Positions 33,905 through 42,517 are shown, counted from the first letter of the stretch. The stretch: 47,343 bases of DNA from an uncultured Chloroflexota bacterium (GCA_902791025.1 CADATZ010000025.1:1-47343); one strand, 5' to 3'. Notes: generated by a model not told the origin, from the letters alone. Made by a program: numbers and translations.

Positions 33905-35062
33905 TTAATAAATGAGATTAAACCCTTTCTGAGAAGAGGATTTCTTTTTTCCTTTCATTTGATTATACTTAATTATCTCCTCGTCTACCTTATCGACTAT
34001 ATCAAAATCTCCCACATCTTTATTATTTGACGGAATCGGAATTAAATTCTCATTTATATCTTCATTATCTAACGAAATTAAATTCTCGCTTATTCCTTTA
34101 TGGTCTGTATCATCATCTCGGATTTCTTTTATTGGACCTGACGGAGGCACATAGTTACGATCGCCTTTCTGATAGATCAAATTATTAGTGGTACCAGGAT
34201 CATGCCTTCCCAAATTATAAACAGCCTCAAGTCCATCGTCATGATCGAAAAATTCTGTTGGATCATCATCTATCTCGGCGTCTTCATCCGCGTCGTATGT
34301 GTCCCACATGTGTTTATTTTCATAACTCATCCTCTCACGAATGCTCAATGGCTCATTAAAAAACGCTATGGGACTCGGCTGGAACAGGACGTTTTTGAAA
34401 TAGTTCTTTATCCGTTCTCCCAGCGGCGGAGGGGTATATGGCACACGGGATTGTTCCTTCCCATTCCACTTCTCCTCCTGAGCTTCCGTGATTAATTCAG
34501 GCTGCAATTTAGACTTTGGTTTCTCCTCCTCTTTCTTTCCGCTTTTTGCCTGCATCGGGCCTGCCGTGGAGACGGCAGAGGCGCTTGAGAGCGGCGCAGA
34601 GGCACCGCCGTAGGGAGGTGTGACGCTTTCCCCGCGGGCTGCCATCAGGCCTTCCAGGTCGGCACGGGCTTCCAGGGCGGAATCGTTCACCAGGCCGCTG
34701 CCCTTCACCTCACCCCTTGCCTGGGATGCGGCGTGAGAGATCTCGTGCCCCAGCAGCGCCTGACCGTGTGTGCTGGAAAAGTCCAGCTTGCCCGGTGCGA
34801 AGGCGATCTTGCTGCCCTGCGTGACGGCTTCGGCCCCGGCCTTGCCCACCGCTTTGTTCTCATAGAGTTTCACGGCAGAGAGGTCCATGCCGAAGGCACT
34901 TTCCATCTTCTCGCGCATCACCACGGGCATATCGACCTGGTGGCCCAGGTTTTCCACCATTGCGCTGTTCGGGAGAGAGGTTTCCGCCTTTCCGCCGGCG
35001 AACGTTCCTGCGTCTGTCTGTTTGCTTTTCTTATTTTTCTGTTGTGCGTGAGTGTAAGTCAT
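33905..35062 (-). CDS. DUF4157-domain protein, paralogue with acidic C-terminal region
   Basis: The protein has 385 residues. Residues 1-175 are close to those of the neighbouring 624-residue protein, including HEISH at 106-110 and PMQAKSGKK, but the remaining ~205 residues are unrelated. This tail is Pro-rich at first (SRVPYTPPPLGERIKNYF) and then strongly acidic (DADEDAEIDDDPTEFF), ending in a basic KGKKKSSSQKG. The two genes are tandem, separated by 253 bases that include type A repeat DNA. Function unknown; a polymorphic effector or toxin layout is the best analogy. Confidence 0.78.
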   Translation of the reverse strand: MTYTHAQQKNKKSKQTDAGTFAGGKAETSLPNSAMVENLGHQVDMPVVMREKMESAFGMDLSAVKLYENKAVGKAGAEAVTQGSKIAFAPGKLDFSSTHGQALLGHEISHAASQARGEVKGSGLVNDSALEARADLEGLMAARGESVTPPYGGASAPLSSASAVSTAGPMQAKSGKKEEEKPKSKLQPELITEAQEEKWNGKEQSRVPYTPPPLGERIKNYFKNVLFQPSPIAFFNEPLSIRERMSYENKHMWDTYDADEDAEIDDDPTEFFDHDDGLEAVYNLGRHDPGTTNNLIYQKGDRNYVPPSGPIKEIRDDDTDHKGISENLISLDNEDINENLIPIPSNNKDVGDFDIVDKVDEEIIKYNQMKGKKKSSSQKGFNLIY

Positions 35063-35207
35063 AAGTCATACCTCATGATCTTTCTTCTGGTTCCGGAACA
35101 AGCATCGACTGATTCCATTCCAGCCTTTTCTACCATTGTTTTTTCAAATTCCGACTAAATAAATTATAGCATGGTTTTCCCGGAATTTTCAAAGGACGCA
35201 TTTACCG

Positions 35208-35490
35208 GAGCACATGGGGACATACTTCGACGCACATGGGACGCACATGGGGACATACTTCTGACGCACATGGGACGCACATGGGGATATACTTCTGACG
35301 CACATGGGACGCACATGGGGACATACTTCTGACGCACATGGGGACATACTTCTGACGCACATGGGACGCACATGGGGACATACTTCTGACGCACATGGGA
35401 CGCACATGGGGACATACTTCTGACGCACATGGGGACAGGCACGCTTGTGCGGGCTGCGCCGCACAAGTTGCCAGTCCCCATGTGCTCCGG
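35208..35490. repeat. tandem array of the palindrome's left arm, ending in a complete hairpin
   Basis: The 12-mer GACGCACATGGG occurs twelve times between 35229 and 35433, at alternating intervals of 11 and 23 bases, giving a 34-bp higher-order unit (one unit is only 23). The joining sequence is GACATACTTCT. The last copy, at 35422, continues into a full type A hairpin up to 35490. The 35063-35557 spacer contains no gene. Confidence 0.92.
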
Positions 35491-35557
35491 GTGAGTCTGT
35501 ATCGTTATTTCAATATTAATAATGGAATGATCTCTTACAGTTGAGGTTTTAAACAAT

Positions 35558-35963
35558 ATGATCGACAACAATCTTTTTTATACATACAGCCTTATTGAAT
35601 ATATCGGCAGAGAAAAGAAGCAGCATCGGGGAACTGTCGTTCAGAAACTCGGAACCACCGCTGTCCGAAGGATCTATGAATATGCCGATGTCCTGCACAG
35701 CGACCCGATTGAACACGTTTCCAAGGTTTATTCGGAAATGGCCGCGTTGGAATCGGGATCCTTTGACAATGTAAAAGCGTGCAAATACGATGTACCTACC
35801 TATTGGGACATTGGAAAAAGTTTTTGCCCGCTTGATTGAGGATGTCAGTGATGAAGATCGTGTAGAGGGATTGGAAAAAGTCTACCAGTCTTGGCTCACG
35901 GATGAAATTTCCAACTACAATTCCGACCTTTTCTATCAGCCGCGCGATTATTTGAAAGAATGA
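35558..35963 (+). pseudogene. small conserved protein of unknown function, frameshifted
   Basis: The frame opens MIDNNLFYTYSLIEYIGREK and reads normally to DVPTYWDIGK, then runs into a stop at 35839. Removing one A from the run at 35815-35819 restores GKVFARLIEDVSDEDRVEGL and an end at 35963, for about 134 residues. Relatives in Clostridia end with the same YWDIGKVYxRLIxDV pattern, so the full frame is the ancestral one. A sequencing error in the A5 run is possible. Function is unknown to me. Confidence 0.7.
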
Positions 35964-36028
35964 TACCTGGCCGGGAAGATTTTATAATTTCTTCTAAAGC
36001 ACCGGGCCGGGTTCTTATTTAGCAAATC

Positions 36029-36056
36029 TTGATTTTTTTTTGAAATAGTGTATAAT
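36029..36056 (+). promoter_or_regulatory. sigma-70-type promoter of the small RNA candidate
   Basis: TTGATT (36029-36034) and TATAAT (36051-36056) are 16 bases apart. Transcription would start near 36063. Confidence 0.7.
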
Positions 36057-36062
36057 ATAAAT

Positions 36063-36190
36063 AGATCGTAAAACCTGATGACTTTGCCCTTCCGGAGGTT
36101 GGGATAGCCGTTTCAGCTGAAATGCTGCGGGAGAGATTGAAATCGAAGCTCAGGGTGATCTTTCTGAGGAGTCTTGGACTCCTTTTTTAT
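36063..36190 (+). ncRNA. structured small RNA candidate convergent with the DUF3800 gene
   Basis: A strong promoter and a strong terminator bracket about 128 bases with no open frame. Visible structure: a closing pairing between GATCGTAAAACCTGA and TCAGGGTGATC, a CC-TTCCGG-AGG hairpin, and the perfect palindrome TTTCAGCTGAAA at 36111-36122. The RNA overlaps the last ~26 codons of the DUF3800 gene in antisense. Conserved RNA motifs next to DUF3800 genes have been described (the DUF3800-I to -XI motifs from comparative genomics). Membership of one of those classes is inference. Confidence 0.6.
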
Positions 36191-36829
36191 TTTTTCCCAG
36201 GAAATATCTTTATAGTAAACATAATTCCCTACATATGGAGAGATGATATCAAATAGATTATCACCTTTCTTTAATTTCTGATAAATTTCATACGCTATAA
36301 AGTCAACAGCTCGCAATGAGTGATTTTCGATAGATTCTTCGTGAGAAATTGTAACACTTTCTACATCCAAACCTGTGTCTAAAAGCATTTGAAAAATTTC
36401 AGAATTGAGATTATTGCGAAGTTTTTCATTACTATACCTTTTATCAATTACAAAAGAAACATTTTGTTTATAGGAAAATACATTTCTGCATAATAAACTC
36501 ATTCCAAAACTATAAACCGTATCAACATTATATGGCATATGTTTTATCGATGAAAGATCAAACGCAACCGAAAATATTTCGAAATCCGCCTTTACCAAAT
36601 TATTCAGGAATATTTTTCTGGTTAATTCGCTTTGTTTGAATGCTTTTATTTCTCGTGTGTTCTTCATTCTTTTGCGAATTTTTCTCTCGGCTTCAATTAC
36701 ATTTCGTTGAATGGACAGAGGATCTTTTGTTAAAAGAGCAGCTAAAATAAGATATCGATTCATACAGTTCGCTGCCGTATTACCCGATTCATCAATAAAA
36801 GCATACATCTGATGATTTACCATGGACAT
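36113..36829 (-). CDS. DUF3800 domain protein
   Basis: This protein has up to 238 residues. It shows the DUF3800 signature MYAFIDESGN near the start, a second acidic residue in SFVIDKRY and a late Asp in SLRAVDFIAYEIYQ, consistent with an RNase H-like active site. AT-rich and low GC compared with its neighbours, so probably acquired. On the minus strand a TATAAT (36836-36831) ends one base before the first ATG. The real start may therefore be internal (ATG 36823 or 36808), or the message leaderless. The last 26 codons overlap the antisense small RNA. Confidence 0.82.
   Translation of the reverse strand: MSMVNHQMYAFIDESGNTAANCMNRYLILAALLTKDPLSIQRNVIEAERKIRKRMKNTREIKAFKQSELTRKIFLNNLVKADFEIFSVAFDLSSIKHMPYNVDTVYSFGMSLLCRNVFSYKQNVSFVIDKRYSNEKLRNNLNSEIFQMLLDTGLDVESVTISHEESIENHSLRAVDFIAYEIYQKLKKGDNLFDIISPYVGNYVYYKDISWEKIKKESKTPQKDHPELRFQSLPQHFS
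36167..36195 (+). terminator. intrinsic terminator of the small RNA candidate
   Basis: AGGAGTC, loop TTG, GACTCCT, then TTTTTATTTTTT. Seven perfect pairs and a long U-tract. Confidence 0.85.
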
Positions 36830-36959
36830 TATTATACTCTTATAAAAAATCCTGGTTTCATTTTTTTACGCAGATGTTGCAGCATAAAACTGGCGGTTCA
36901 CGCTGTGCGCCTATCGGGATCCGGTCTCATATTTTCATATAAATGAAGCCAAAATCAGG

Positions 36960-37302
36960 TATAATCATTCAAGCAGGAGCAGTACGTCTTGACGGCCGGA
37001 CAGAGAAGGGGAGCAGCTGAGAACCCCGGCGATACCGGAAAGCGGAAGTCGCCTGCCATGGTTGACCGAAGAAAGAGTTTTTAGGGGTCAGGATTCAGGG
37101 GCCAGATAGACCCGAATGCCACAGAGCATATCCAAAGATCCGGCTTTTCAGTCCAGACAGATCCAAGAACCCCAAACACGAGTAGAACGGTCCGGCACAG
37201 TCCGTTATCAGGCTGCAATGAGTGCACGGGATTCCCGTGAACTGAGGTGGTACCGCGGAAGAATGGCTTTCGTCCTCAATCGGACGGAAGTTTTTTATTT
37301 TT
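36960..37302 (+). promoter_or_regulatory. T-box riboswitch leader of valS, with promoter -10 and terminator
   Basis: The leader carries the T-box core AGGTGGTACCGCGG at 37245-37258, the sequence that pairs with the tRNA acceptor end in the antiterminator. Upstream is a Stem I with AGAGA-type loop (CAGAGAAGGGGAGCAGCTGAGA at about 36998). The competing terminator is CTTTCGTCC (37267-37275) and GGACGGAAG (37282-37290), followed by T6. A TATAAT at 36960-36965 is the likely -10. Uncharged tRNA-Val should promote readthrough into valS. The variable linker between Stem I and the T-box contains a heptamer array. Confidence 0.9.
37081..37108 (+). repeat. degenerate 7-bp tandem repeat, locus 3, inside the T-box leader
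   Basis: Four units (TTAGGGG, TCAGGAT, TCAGGGG, CCAGATA) lie in the region between Stem I and the antiterminator. Confidence 0.8.
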
Positions 37303-37320
37303 AGTGCATCTATTCAGAAG

Positions 37321-37387
37321 GGAGCACATGGGGACCGGCACCTTGTGCGGCGCAGCCCGAACAAGCGTGCCTGTCCCCATGTGCGTC
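37321..37387. repeat. palindromic repeat type A between the T-box terminator and valS
   Basis: GGAGCACATGGGGACCGGCA pairs with GCCTGTCCCCATGTGCGTC. Compared with the consensus, inner mismatches (CCTTGTGCGG/CCGAACAAGC) weaken the apical stem slightly. The repeat is transcribed in the valS mRNA. Confidence 0.88.
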
Positions 37388-37427
37388 GCTCAAACTCTGA
37401 ATAATTACATTACAGGAGTAATCACAG

Positions 37428-40115
37428 ATGAGCAAAGAGCTGCCAAAGACGTACGATTTCAAGAACATTGAAAGCAAAATGTACCAGTGGTGGTGGGATC
37501 AGGGCTACTTCAAACCCACCAATGATCCCGCTTCCATCAATCATGACCCGGATCACAAACCTTACGTGATCTCCATCCCGCCCCCGAACGTGACGGGCGA
37601 ACTCCATCTCGGCCATGCCATGTTCGTTTCCATGGAAGACCTGATGATCCGCTATCACCGCATGAAGGGCATCCCGACCCTCTGGGTCCCGGGTACCGAC
37701 CACGCGGGGATCGCCACCCAGATGCTGGTGGAACGCGCCCTCGCGAAGGAAGGCATCCGCCGCGAGGATCTGGGACGGGAAAAGTTCCTCGAAAAGGTCT
37801 GGGAATGGAAAGACAAATATCACGACCGCATCGTCGCACAGATCCGCCGTCTGGGCGCCTCCTGTGACTGGGACCGCGAACGCTTCACCCTCGACGAGGG
37901 ACTTTCCAAAGCCGTCCGCGAAGCCTTTGTACGCCTCTATGAAGAAGGCCTGATGTACCGCGGTTCCCGCATCGTCAACTGGTCTCCAAAGCTCCAGACC
38001 GCCGTTTCTGACCTGGAAGTGGAATACAAGTCCGAACCGGGCACGCTGTATTACTTCAAATACATGCTCGCTGACGGCAGCGGTTACCTGCCGGTCTCCA
38101 CGACCCGTCCGGAAACCATCCCCGGTGACTCAGCCGTGGCTGTCCATCCGGAAGACCCGCGCTACCAGAGCTACATCGGCAAGACCGTCCGCGTCCCGAT
38201 CATTGGCCGTGAGATCCCGGTCATCGCGGATGAATACGTCGACCGTGAATTCGGTACCGGCGCCCTGAAGATCACGCCGGCCCATGACCCGCACGACTAC
38301 GCCATCGGCAAGACGCATCACCTCCAGGAGATCAACATCATGACCAAGGATGCCCATATGAACGAACAGGCGGGAAAATATGCCGGTATGGACCGCTTCG
38401 AATGCCGCAAGGCCATCTGGGCGGACATGAAGGAAGCAGGCCTGGTCATCAAGGAAGAACCCTACCAGATGAGCATCCCGCACTCCCAGCGCTCCGGCGA
38501 AGTCATCGAACCGATGATCTCCATGCAGTGGTTTGTGAAGATGGAATCCCTTGCCAAACCGGCGCTCGAAGCTGTGCGCAGCGGCGAGATCAAGATCATC
38601 CCGGACCACTTCACCAAGGTCTACTACAACTGGCTGGAAAACATCCAGGACTGGTGCATCAGCCGTCAGCTGTGGTGGGGACACCGCATCCCGGTCTGGT
38701 ACTGTAAGGACTGCGGCGAGATGATGGTCTCCCGCACTGACATCCACGAATGCACCAAGTGCCACAGTCACAACGTGGAACAGGATCCCGACGTGCTGGA
38801 CACCTGGTTCTCCTCCGGACTCTGGCCGTTCTCAACCCTCGGCTGGCCGGAAAAGACCCCGGATTATGACTATTTCTACCCGACCTCCATGCTCGAGACC
38901 GGTTACGACATTCTCTTCTTCTGGGTCGCCCGCATGATCATGGACGGCATTCACTTCACCGGCAAGGTCCCGTTCACCGAGATCTACCTGCACGGTCTGG
39001 TCCGCGATGAACACGGGGAAAAGATGTCCAAGACCAAGGGCAACGTGGTCGATCCGCTCATCGTGATGGATGAACTCGGCACCGATGCGCTGCGCTTCAC
39101 CCTGCTCGTGGGTTCCACCCCGGGCAACGACACCAACCTTTCCGTCAAGAAGGTGGAAGCCAACCGCAACTTCGCCAACAAACTCTGGAACGCCGGCCGC
39201 TTCGTGATCGGTGCGCTGGATAAGGCTCCCGCGGAAGCTGACGGCGAAGTGGAACCGACCGCAGCCGACCGCTGGATCTGGTCCCGCATGCAGGAAGTGA
39301 TCCGCGATGTGGAACGCCTCTTCGGCAGCCATCAGTACGGGGAAGCCGGACGGCAGATCTATGACTTCTTCTGGGGCGATTATGCCGACTGGTATATCGA
39401 AATCGCCAAGATCCAGCTGAACAAGGGCGGCAACACTGCGTTCAACACGGCCCGCATGCTCATCCGCATTCTGGACACCTGCCTGCGCCTGCTGCACCCC
39501 TTCACCCCGTTCGTCACCGAAGAGCTCTGGGGCCATGTGAAGGAAGCCGCCATCGACAAGGGCGAAGCCTTCGCCCCCGCCGCCGGTTGGGAAGATGCGC
39601 TCATCATCGCCAAATGGCCGGAAGCTGAAGACTACAACGACGCTGAAGCTGTCTCCGCGCTGAACCGTCTGCGCGAGGTAATCCGCACCATCCGCAACCT
39701 GCGCACCGAACGCAAGGTGGAACCGGGCAAGCGCATCGAGGCCATCATCGCCGCCGGTGACAGCAAGGCTGTCTTTGAGGACATGAAGCACGCGCTGTGT
39801 TATCTTGCGTATCTGGATGAGGAAAAGCTGGTGATCGCCGACTCCGCTGAAAAGCCAGAGGACATGGTCTCCACCGCCGTTTCCGGTGTGTCGATCTACC
39901 TCAAGCTGCATGATGAGGTGGATGCCGAAGCCGAAAAGGCCCGTCTGAACGCCGAACTGAAGGAAATTCAGGGTCAGGTCGACCGTCTCGAAAAGCTGCT
40001 CGCTTCCCCCTTCGCGGAGAAAGCCCCGGCAGCCGTCGTGGACAAAGAACGCGCCCGCCTCGCCCAGTTCAAAGAAACCGCCGCCAACCTGGAAGGTCAG
40101 CTGGCAAGTTTATAA
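37428..40115 (+). CDS. valS: valyl-tRNA synthetase
   Basis: The class I synthetase of 895 residues has HLGH at 60-63 (the HIGH motif) and KMSKT at 532-536 (the KMSKS motif). The editing domain sits between them (STTRPETIPGDSAVAVHPED). The anticodon-binding domain and the ValS-specific C-terminal coiled coil (DAEAEKARLNAELKEIQGQ) are also present, and the length is normal. AGGAG lies nine bases before the ATG. Expression is controlled by the T-box leader. Codon use is strongly biased to C/G-ending codons, as expected of a highly expressed gene, unlike the neighbouring AT-rich DUF3800. Confidence 0.97.
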   Translation: MSKELPKTYDFKNIESKMYQWWWDQGYFKPTNDPASINHDPDHKPYVISIPPPNVTGELHLGHAMFVSMEDLMIRYHRMKGIPTLWVPGTDHAGIATQMLVERALAKEGIRREDLGREKFLEKVWEWKDKYHDRIVAQIRRLGASCDWDRERFTLDEGLSKAVREAFVRLYEEGLMYRGSRIVNWSPKLQTAVSDLEVEYKSEPGTLYYFKYMLADGSGYLPVSTTRPETIPGDSAVAVHPEDPRYQSYIGKTVRVPIIGREIPVIADEYVDREFGTGALKITPAHDPHDYAIGKTHHLQEINIMTKDAHMNEQAGKYAGMDRFECRKAIWADMKEAGLVIKEEPYQMSIPHSQRSGEVIEPMISMQWFVKMESLAKPALEAVRSGEIKIIPDHFTKVYYNWLENIQDWCISRQLWWGHRIPVWYCKDCGEMMVSRTDIHECTKCHSHNVEQDPDVLDTWFSSGLWPFSTLGWPEKTPDYDYFYPTSMLETGYDILFFWVARMIMDGIHFTGKVPFTEIYLHGLVRDEHGEKMSKTKGNVVDPLIVMDELGTDALRFTLLVGSTPGNDTNLSVKKVEANRNFANKLWNAGRFVIGALDKAPAEADGEVEPTAADRWIWSRMQEVIRDVERLFGSHQYGEAGRQIYDFFWGDYADWYIEIAKIQLNKGGNTAFNTARMLIRILDTCLRLLHPFTPFVTEELWGHVKEAAIDKGEAFAPAAGWEDALIIAKWPEAEDYNDAEAVSALNRLREVIRTIRNLRTERKVEPGKRIEAIIAAGDSKAVFEDMKHALCYLAYLDEEKLVIADSAEKPEDMVSTAVSGVSIYLKLHDEVDAEAEKARLNAELKEIQGQVDRLEKLLASPFAEKAPAAVVDKERARLAQFKETAANLEGQLASL

Positions 40116-40440
40116 GAATATCGTAATTCATAACGAAGCACATGAGCCGGTTACCAGTGCAGGCTTCGCTGCAGCAGGTAACCGGCATCCGTGCTGCGTC
40201 GATATGTTCTGAACATTTAGAAAATGTAACTGTTCAGTACCCGAAGACGCACATGGGGACAGACACGCTTGTGTCGGCTTCGCGACAGTGGCAAAGCCGT
40301 CCAGGTCGTGCTTCGGAGAAATAAGCAAAGTGCGTTCCTTACAGAGCAGGACGTGTGCCTGTCCTCATGTGGTACACTGAGAACCGTCCCGCCCACATCC
40401 CTTTTTTTAGTTATAATATTTACATTGGAAGGAGTGCATG
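40116..40440. other. spacer after valS with hairpins and repeat fragments
   Basis: A perfect hairpin GCCGGTTACC/GGTAACCGGC (40146-40186) with an inner TGCAG/CTGCA stem is the likely end signal for valS, though no T-tract follows. A type A left half starts at 40246 (GACGCACATGGGGACAGACA), but its right arm is missing or rearranged. A possible -10 (TATAAT, about 40412) precedes the esterase gene. Confidence 0.6.
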
Positions 40441-41716
40441 ATGAAAAAAACTCTTTGCCTTTTTGTATTATTTTTTTATTATCATCACAGCTGCATCTGT
40501 CAGCGCACAGGTTTTAGATGCACCGATGTGGGATGAGTCAACAGAACTCAACCCCAATGATCTGAAAACCTATCGGGATATGGTCTGGGAAACCTGGAAA
40601 GATGACATGATGGCGGATGAAACGCTCCTCATGGAAACATCCGAACTGACGCTTGAATTTGGGAATGTCCAGATGTATTATTTTATCTATGCTGCCGACG
40701 GTGATAAACCGGAGAACGGTTATCCATTGTACATCGCGCTCCATGGCGGCGGAGCCAGCCAGAAAAATGATGCTCAGTGGGATGCAATGAAGTCATATTA
40801 CCTCGAAAATCTGGAGGTGGGAATGTATGTGGCACCGCGCGGCGTTCGTGACACATGGGACACACATTTCAACCCGGAATCCTATCCGCTTTATGACCGG
40901 CTGATCGAATATATGATCCTTACGGAAGATGTGGATCCCAACCGCGTTTATCTGGAGGGCTTTTCCGCAGGCGGAGATGGCGTCTATCAAATCGGCGCAC
41001 GCATGTCGGACCGTTTTGCCGCGGTAAATATGTCCTCCGGACATCCGAATTCCGTCAGTATGACGAACTACTATAATCTGCCGATCCAGCTGCAGGCCGG
41101 AGAAAACGATACCGCGTTTGAACGAAACACGGAAACCGCAAAATATGGTATGCTGCTGGACACTCTGCAGGAGGAGAATGAGGACGGCTATGTGCATCGC
41201 ACGCTGATCCACGCGGACAGCGGTCATAATTACAGGGATTCCAGTCCGGACCCGCTCCCGGTAATGGCCTATCCGGAAGACTGGCTGATCGAGGGCAACC
41301 GGGAAACGGTAATGGTCGATTCCTACCCGCCGGATTATATGGATCAATTCGTCCGTGATCCGCTTCCGGAAACAGTGGTCTGGGACCTGGACACCCGTGC
41401 CGAACTTCGCGAAACAAAAGCCTTTTATTATCTTTCCGCAGAGCATGATGCCACAGGGATCATCGAGGTCCATCGGGATGGCAATTATGTGGAAATTGAA
41501 ACCAATGAGGACTTTTCCGGAGATTTCCAGATCATGTTCAACGAGGACATGATCGATTTTGAAGAGCCGGTCCATTTTGTTTTACCGGAGGGTGAGCTTG
41601 ACGTCCAACTTCATCCGGAATATGAATGGCTCAATTTCACGACGATGGATCGGTGCGATCCGAATTATCAATTCGAGGCTGCGGTCTCCTATCAATGGCT
41701 CCTCGAGCAATTGTAA
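40441..41716 (+). pseudogene. secreted alpha/beta hydrolase (esterase), frameshifted in the signal peptide
   Basis: The mature part is a complete esterase: catalytic Ser in LEGFSAGGDG, Asp in QAGENDTAFERN, His in DSGHNYRD, and HGGGAS as oxyanion loop, similar to PHB-depolymerase-like hydrolases. The expected start, ATG 40441 after GGAAGGAG, begins MKKTLCLFVLFF and then leaves frame at a T7 run (40471-40477). With six T it would read a normal signal peptide ending ASVSA-Q. A TTG at 40463 is in frame but has no ribosome-binding site and a truncated signal. This may be slippage-controlled, or a sequencing error. Confidence 0.8.
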
Positions 41717-41781
41717 TGAAACATACGAGCACCGGTTATCTGCCGCCCCATAAATGACGCAAATGCCCGGTACCCGCGCTG

Positions 41782-41824
41782 AAAAGTGGTACAGCAAGAA
41801 CCACCCCTACTGTACCACTTTTTT
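41782..41824 (+). terminator. intrinsic terminator just ahead of the 41839 gene
   Basis: AAGTGGTACAG, a 15-base loop, CTGTACCACTT, then more T. It closes eleven perfect pairs and lies only 15 bases before the next ATG, with the ribosome-binding site GAGGAGG right after it. It could end the esterase transcript or attenuate the following gene. Confidence 0.85.
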
Positions 41825-41838
41825 ATTGAGGAGGAAGC

Positions 41839-42447
41839 ATGGCGGAAGTGAAACAAGACTGCAGCAACAATATGTTTTATGATGAGAAGGTCTACCGGCC
41901 GGAGGTGCGGCTGGGTGAGGACGGTTTTTATCGCTGGCGTTATGATTTGGACAAATATCACGATGGGAAAATGTACCGCTTCCTGCTGAAATTCCTTGCC
42001 GTCTTTTCCCTTGCCGGGGCGGTCCTGGGGGTCCTGCTCGCCCGGGTGCCGGTTGATGTGATCCGGCAGGACCCGACACAATATCAGACCGTGCTGACCC
42101 AGCGCAGGCTGCTTTACGCTCTGCTGGGTTATGCGGCCTTTTTTGCTGCCGGTCTGCTCATCACCGCACTGGTCCGGCTCTTTTCAGGCGGGACCTCGAC
42201 CCGGTGGTACCGCATGAACGATGAATTCGTCCAGATCCAACCCTCCGGCAGAACGTCCGGGATCACCCGATTCGCCGAAGTAAAGCGGGCCGAGCTATAT
42301 CCCGACACAAACGAGATCCGCCTCATCTCCCGCTGGGGCAAAGGCCCGGTTCTGGTCCGCCGGGAAGATTACACGCAAATCAAAGACCACATCCTCGCCC
42401 AGCTCCCGCAGACCGCTGAGGTGAAAACTGAAGCAAAAGATTTCTAA
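41839..42447 (+). CDS. hypothetical two-TM membrane protein
   Basis: The protein has 202 residues. Two hydrophobic segments (about 52-70 and 92-113) are separated by a short loop. An N-terminal charged part (FYDEKVYRPEVRLGEDG) and a soluble C-terminal domain (SGITRFAEVKRAELYPDTNEIRL) that looks like a small beta-rich PH-type fold flank them. No family is recognised with confidence. A strong ribosome-binding site (GAGGAGG) precedes the ATG, and the terminator just upstream sets it apart from the esterase. Confidence 0.65.
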   Translation: MAEVKQDCSNNMFYDEKVYRPEVRLGEDGFYRWRYDLDKYHDGKMYRFLLKFLAVFSLAGAVLGVLLARVPVDVIRQDPTQYQTVLTQRRLLYALLGYAAFFAAGLLITALVRLFSGGTSTRWYRMNDEFVQIQPSGRTSGITRFAEVKRAELYPDTNEIRLISRWGKGPVLVRREDYTQIKDHILAQLPQTAEVKTEAKDF

Positions 42448-42517
42448 CCGGTTTCTAATAATTCCATTATCCGCCCCTCATAACAATTTGGTATGATTGA
42501 ATATAACCAATCAGCAC

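Noticed and set aside
31777..35062. DUF4157 genes as evidence for a contractile injection system
   Set aside because: DUF4157 is found near such systems, but no tail, sheath or baseplate genes occur in the window.
35208..35440. CRISPR-like array
   Set aside because: The intervals are only 11 or 23 bases, the joining sequences are identical rather than unique, and the repeat is an arm of the dispersed palindrome. No cas genes are nearby.
40463..40465. TTG as the true start of the secreted esterase
   Set aside because: It has no ribosome-binding site and cuts off the basic n-region of the signal peptide, while ATG 40441 has an excellent site.
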